In this document: piece after piece, positions 61,484 through 64,000 of the stretch
Numbering within the stretch: position 1 is the stretch's first letter
Layout of the letters: the number at the start of each line of letters is the position of its first letter
From: Bacillota bacterium
Lineage (GTDB): Bacteria; Bacillota; Clostridia; Lachnospirales; Lachnospiraceae
Direction of reading: 5' to 3'
DNA length: 64,000 bases
NCBI GenBank assembly: GCA_023434365.1
Contig: JAEYSV010000060.1
Span: 1-64,000, forward strand
Made by a program: the position numbers and the translations under genes
Notes under the pieces: model-generated
Told to the model about the DNA's origin: nothing
Database searches by the model: none
What the model saw: the letters and a program-made list of their open reading frames with translations, nothing else

Positions 61484-62932
61484 ATGAGTGCAGAAGAGAA
61501 GAAAAATTATATTTATAATGTGATTTACCGATTATCAATCTGTATACTACCATTAATTGTAACTCCGTATGTCGCTCGTGTTTTAGGCGCCAAGCAGGTA
61601 GGGCTATATGCATTTTCGAGTACTGTGGCGTTGTATCTTATCATGTTTGGTAAGCTCGGACTTGATAATTATGGCAATCGAAGCATAGCTTCCTGCAGAG
61701 ATGACATAGTGAAGCGAAGCAGGGTTTTTTGGGGGATTTATATTTTCCAGATGATTACTTCGATAACATCGATACTAGTCTTTATTATACTGATCCTAAC
61801 AGTGTTTGATGAAAATAGAGTCATCTACTGGATACAGCTTATGTACGTAGGGTCTACGTTGTTTGATGTCAGCTGGTTTTTCTATGGCATGGAACAATTT
61901 CGAATTACTACGATTCGTAGTGTAATCTCTAAAGTATTGATTATTGCTGGTGTTTTTACATTTGTCAGGTCTAAGAATGATTTATGGATTTATACGGTCA
62001 TCATGTCAGTATGTTTTCTATACGAACAGATTCAGTTACTACCATTTTTGTTTCGGCAAGTTAGAAAAGTACCACTAGAGAGAAAAGATATAGTATGTCA
62101 TATCGTACCGAATATAAAGTTGTTTATTCCTTTGCTGGCGTTAAGTATCAATCATTTGATGGACAAATTAATGCTTGGTGTTATTGTAGGCAGTACATCA
62201 GTAGTTGCTTTTTATACATATGCAGAAAATATTATTAACTTACCAAAAGGTATTCTGTCAGCGCTAGATACGGTCATGCTTCCGAGAATCTCTCATCTGG
62301 TTGCGAATCACCATAGGGAAGAGGGTTTAGCAAAAATGCGTAATTCATTACGCTTTAACAGTTTTGTTTGTTGCGCTCTTTGCTTTGGTATTGCGGGCAT
62401 TGCACCAAGTTTTGTGCCGTGGTTTTTGGGTCCTGAATATTCACCGACCATTCTATTAACAATGGAATTAGCAATAGTGATGATTCCAATGAGCATATCC
62501 AATGTTGTTCAGACACAATATTTGATACCATTTAGAAAGGAAACGATCTATATTAGGTCGGTCACTCTTGGAGCGATAACTAATTTTACTTGTAACCTAA
62601 CACTAATCCCGTTTTATGGTGCCTCTGGAGCTGTCATTGGTACTCTTGTGGCAGAACTAGTTGTCTGTACCTACCAAATGATTCGTATCAGGGAGGTCTA
62701 CCGGGTTCAACAGCTGATTAAGGCACTTTTTCCCTTTGTGGTTTGTGGTGTTCTTGAATTGGCAGTAACTTTTGCACTGTCTGGCCTAATGATAAATACC
62801 GCACTTCTATTGGTAATTCAAATAAGTATTGGCGGAGGAATTTATCTCGCTGGTTGCTGCGTTTATATGATATATATCAGTAAAGAATATCGTAGTTTAC
62901 GAGAACTTATTAGCGGTTTTAGATTGATGTAA
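61484..62932 (+). CDS. Wzx-type polysaccharide flippase
   Basis: A 482-residue integral membrane protein with twelve to fourteen helices of the oligosaccharide flippase family (PF01943/PF13440). The start is typical (YNVIYRLSICILPLIVTPYVARVLGAKQVGLYAFSSTVALY), with the later GASGAVIGTLVAELV. It would flip lipid-linked repeat units across the membrane. Because PelG already exports Pel, a separate flippase suggests the distal genes make another glycan. Confidence 0.9.
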   Translation: MSAEEKKNYIYNVIYRLSICILPLIVTPYVARVLGAKQVGLYAFSSTVALYLIMFGKLGLDNYGNRSIASCRDDIVKRSRVFWGIYIFQMITSITSILVFIILILTVFDENRVIYWIQLMYVGSTLFDVSWFFYGMEQFRITTIRSVISKVLIIAGVFTFVRSKNDLWIYTVIMSVCFLYEQIQLLPFLFRQVRKVPLERKDIVCHIVPNIKLFIPLLALSINHLMDKLMLGVIVGSTSVVAFYTYAENIINLPKGILSALDTVMLPRISHLVANHHREEGLAKMRNSLRFNSFVCCALCFGIAGIAPSFVPWFLGPEYSPTILLTMELAIVMIPMSISNVVQTQYLIPFRKETIYIRSVTLGAITNFTCNLTLIPFYGASGAVIGTLVAELVVCTYQMIRIREVYRVQQLIKALFPFVVCGVLELAVTFALSGLMINTALLLVIQISIGGGIYLAGCCVYMIYISKEYRSLRELISGFRLM

Positions 62933-62962
62933 GTCCAATAAACAGGAAGAGAGAGAAGATAA

Positions 62963-64000
62963 GTGATTGTTGATACGAACGCATATGTGTGGTCTTTGAT
63001 AATGGTATTAGTAGGATGTATCATTCGAGATTTTATAATCCCACTAATCGTGTGGAGAAAGCATCTTAAAGGACGCAGTTACAGCTATCGTTTTTTGTTT
63101 TGCGTCATTACGCAAGCATCCCTTCAGATTAATCTGGTACTACTCCTTGGTATATTAAATATTTGTAATCGGGTTACCTTTATCGGATGCAATGTATTAG
63201 TATATCTATTAGTAATATGGAATTACTCGGATAAGCAATTTTTTACCCGAAGTAAAAGTAATATTGATAACCTATGGAATGCATATAAGGAAGAAAGATT
63301 GGCCCGGTATCTGTTTCAGTCCGTGAATAGGTACGTTACAAATCAATGCAGAACAATTTGCCATTGGCCTATCTGGGGATACCTGAGAAGGAACTGGTTA
63401 GAGATGCTACTTCTTGTGGGGATTATAATTTATAACATATGGTTTATGACACATAATGTTATGTTATATCATAGCTATCAGTTTTCTGACATTACAGTGC
63501 ATCAGTCCTGGATCTATGAACTAGAGAATGGTACATTGTTTTCAGACGGTATCTATCCATTTGGCATGCATGCCATGATTTATTTTATTCGCATTGTATT
63601 TCACTATAATCTACGTGAGATTATGCTTTATGCAGGGAGTTATCAGTTTATTATATTAATATTAGCTGCCTATTTATTGGCAAAGCAAATTTTTTTTGGT
63701 AAGTATGTTCCGCTTACAACAATTCTAATTGTCAGCCTTATGCTTAATCAAGGTCGTTATGCGGCATCGCTTCCACAGGAAGCTGGAATGTATGCTGTCG
63801 TTGCGCTAGCTTATTTTATGATTCGCTATTTACATAGGGACAACAAGAAGTATATTATAGAAAGTGATACTAAATTACGTCGTTTTTTTCGCATAAATGC
63901 CTATATCAACCGAAGATATATTAGCTCTGAAATGATGCTTCTTATGCTTTGTGTTGGTTTAGTGATTGCCTATCATTTTTACACAGCCATCGTAGCATTC
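62963..64000 (+). CDS. Large membrane protein, 3' end beyond window
   Basis: An open frame from GTG 62963 runs without a stop for 346 codons to the end of the window. GGAAGAGAGAGA lies upstream. The product has several hydrophobic helices, a soluble stretch near residues 80-150 and LENGTLFSDGIYPFGMHAMIYFIR after the third or fourth helix, a pattern seen in large multi-helix membrane proteins of the DUF6541/GT-C-like glycosyltransferase type. It probably is a polyprenyl-linked glycosyltransferase or polymerase. Partial, so the assignment is tentative. Confidence 0.7.
   Translation, partial: MIVDTNAYVWSLIMVLVGCIIRDFIIPLIVWRKHLKGRSYSYRFLFCVITQASLQINLVLLLGILNICNRVTFIGCNVLVYLLVIWNYSDKQFFTRSKSNIDNLWNAYKEERLARYLFQSVNRYVTNQCRTICHWPIWGYLRRNWLEMLLLVGIIIYNIWFMTHNVMLYHSYQFSDITVHQSWIYELENGTLFSDGIYPFGMHAMIYFIRIVFHYNLREIMLYAGSYQFIILILAAYLLAKQIFFGKYVPLTTILIVSLMLNQGRYAASLPQEAGMYAVVALAYFMIRYLHRDNKKYIIESDTKLRRFFRINAYINRRYISSEMMLLMLCVGLVIAYHFYTAIVAF

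Overview
The window looks like chromosome from an anaerobic, plant-polysaccharide-using Firmicute of the Lachnospiraceae / Clostridium cluster XIVa type (Lachnoclostridium phytofermentans or a close relative is my best guess). The reasons are low G+C, strong AGGAGG-like ribosome sites, lipoprotein signal peptides, a secreted GH5 glucanase, a GH105 pectin enzyme, Csp-like subtilases, a YesM/YesN-type two-component system, PadR/DUF2812 pairs and BspA-type leucine-rich repeats. No rRNA, tRNA or CRISPR array was seen.

Layout. 0.3-5.2 kb: a complete BMP-type nucleoside ABC importer operon (lipoprotein, double ATPase, two permeases), followed by a thioredoxin-like lipoprotein. 6.4-8.7 kb: a lactonase-fold beta-propeller protein and a GH105 hydrolase. 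8.8-14.3 kb (minus strand): an FNT formate/nitrite channel, then a sugar-acid module (GntP permease, IlvD/Edd-family dehydratase, FadR-type GntR regulator) with four copies of a matching operator. 14.5-23.5 kb: housekeeping and hypothetical genes, an IS256-family element inserted in the loop of a transcription terminator with a 9-bp target duplication, a GH5 lipoprotein and a 23S rRNA uracil methyltransferase with an unusual charged N-terminal extension.

23.7-28.2 kb: two 566-residue Csp-like subtilases flank a membrane-anchored sugar-binding-type protein. The first has an intact Asp/His/Ser triad; the second has Gly in place of the catalytic Ser. The arrangement resembles the active/pseudoprotease pairs of clostridial spore germination, here with a ligand-binding protein between them. 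28.3-47.3 kb: GNAT and AAC(3) acetyltransferases, two PadR systems, a VanZ-like protein, a YesN/YesM two-component system carrying two solute-binding proteins but no permease, a three-gene set of membrane-anchored extracellular proteins, a MATE exporter, a fused chromate transporter and a DivIVA-like coiled-coil protein.

47.6-64.0 kb: a long one-strand exopolysaccharide operon that I read as a Gram-positive Pel-type locus. It contains a PelD-like c-di-GMP receptor fused to a degenerate SDR domain, PelE-like, a DUF2194/PelA-like protein, PelF, PelG, then a DUF2304 protein, two glycosyltransferases, a DUF4874/DUF4832 protein, a glycosyltransferase fused to BspA-like repeats, a Wzx-type flippase and a large membrane protein cut by the window end. 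c-di-GMP binding by the first protein would activate polymer synthesis and export; the distal genes suggest a second or modified glycan. Function assignments come from reading motifs by eye; no database search was run.
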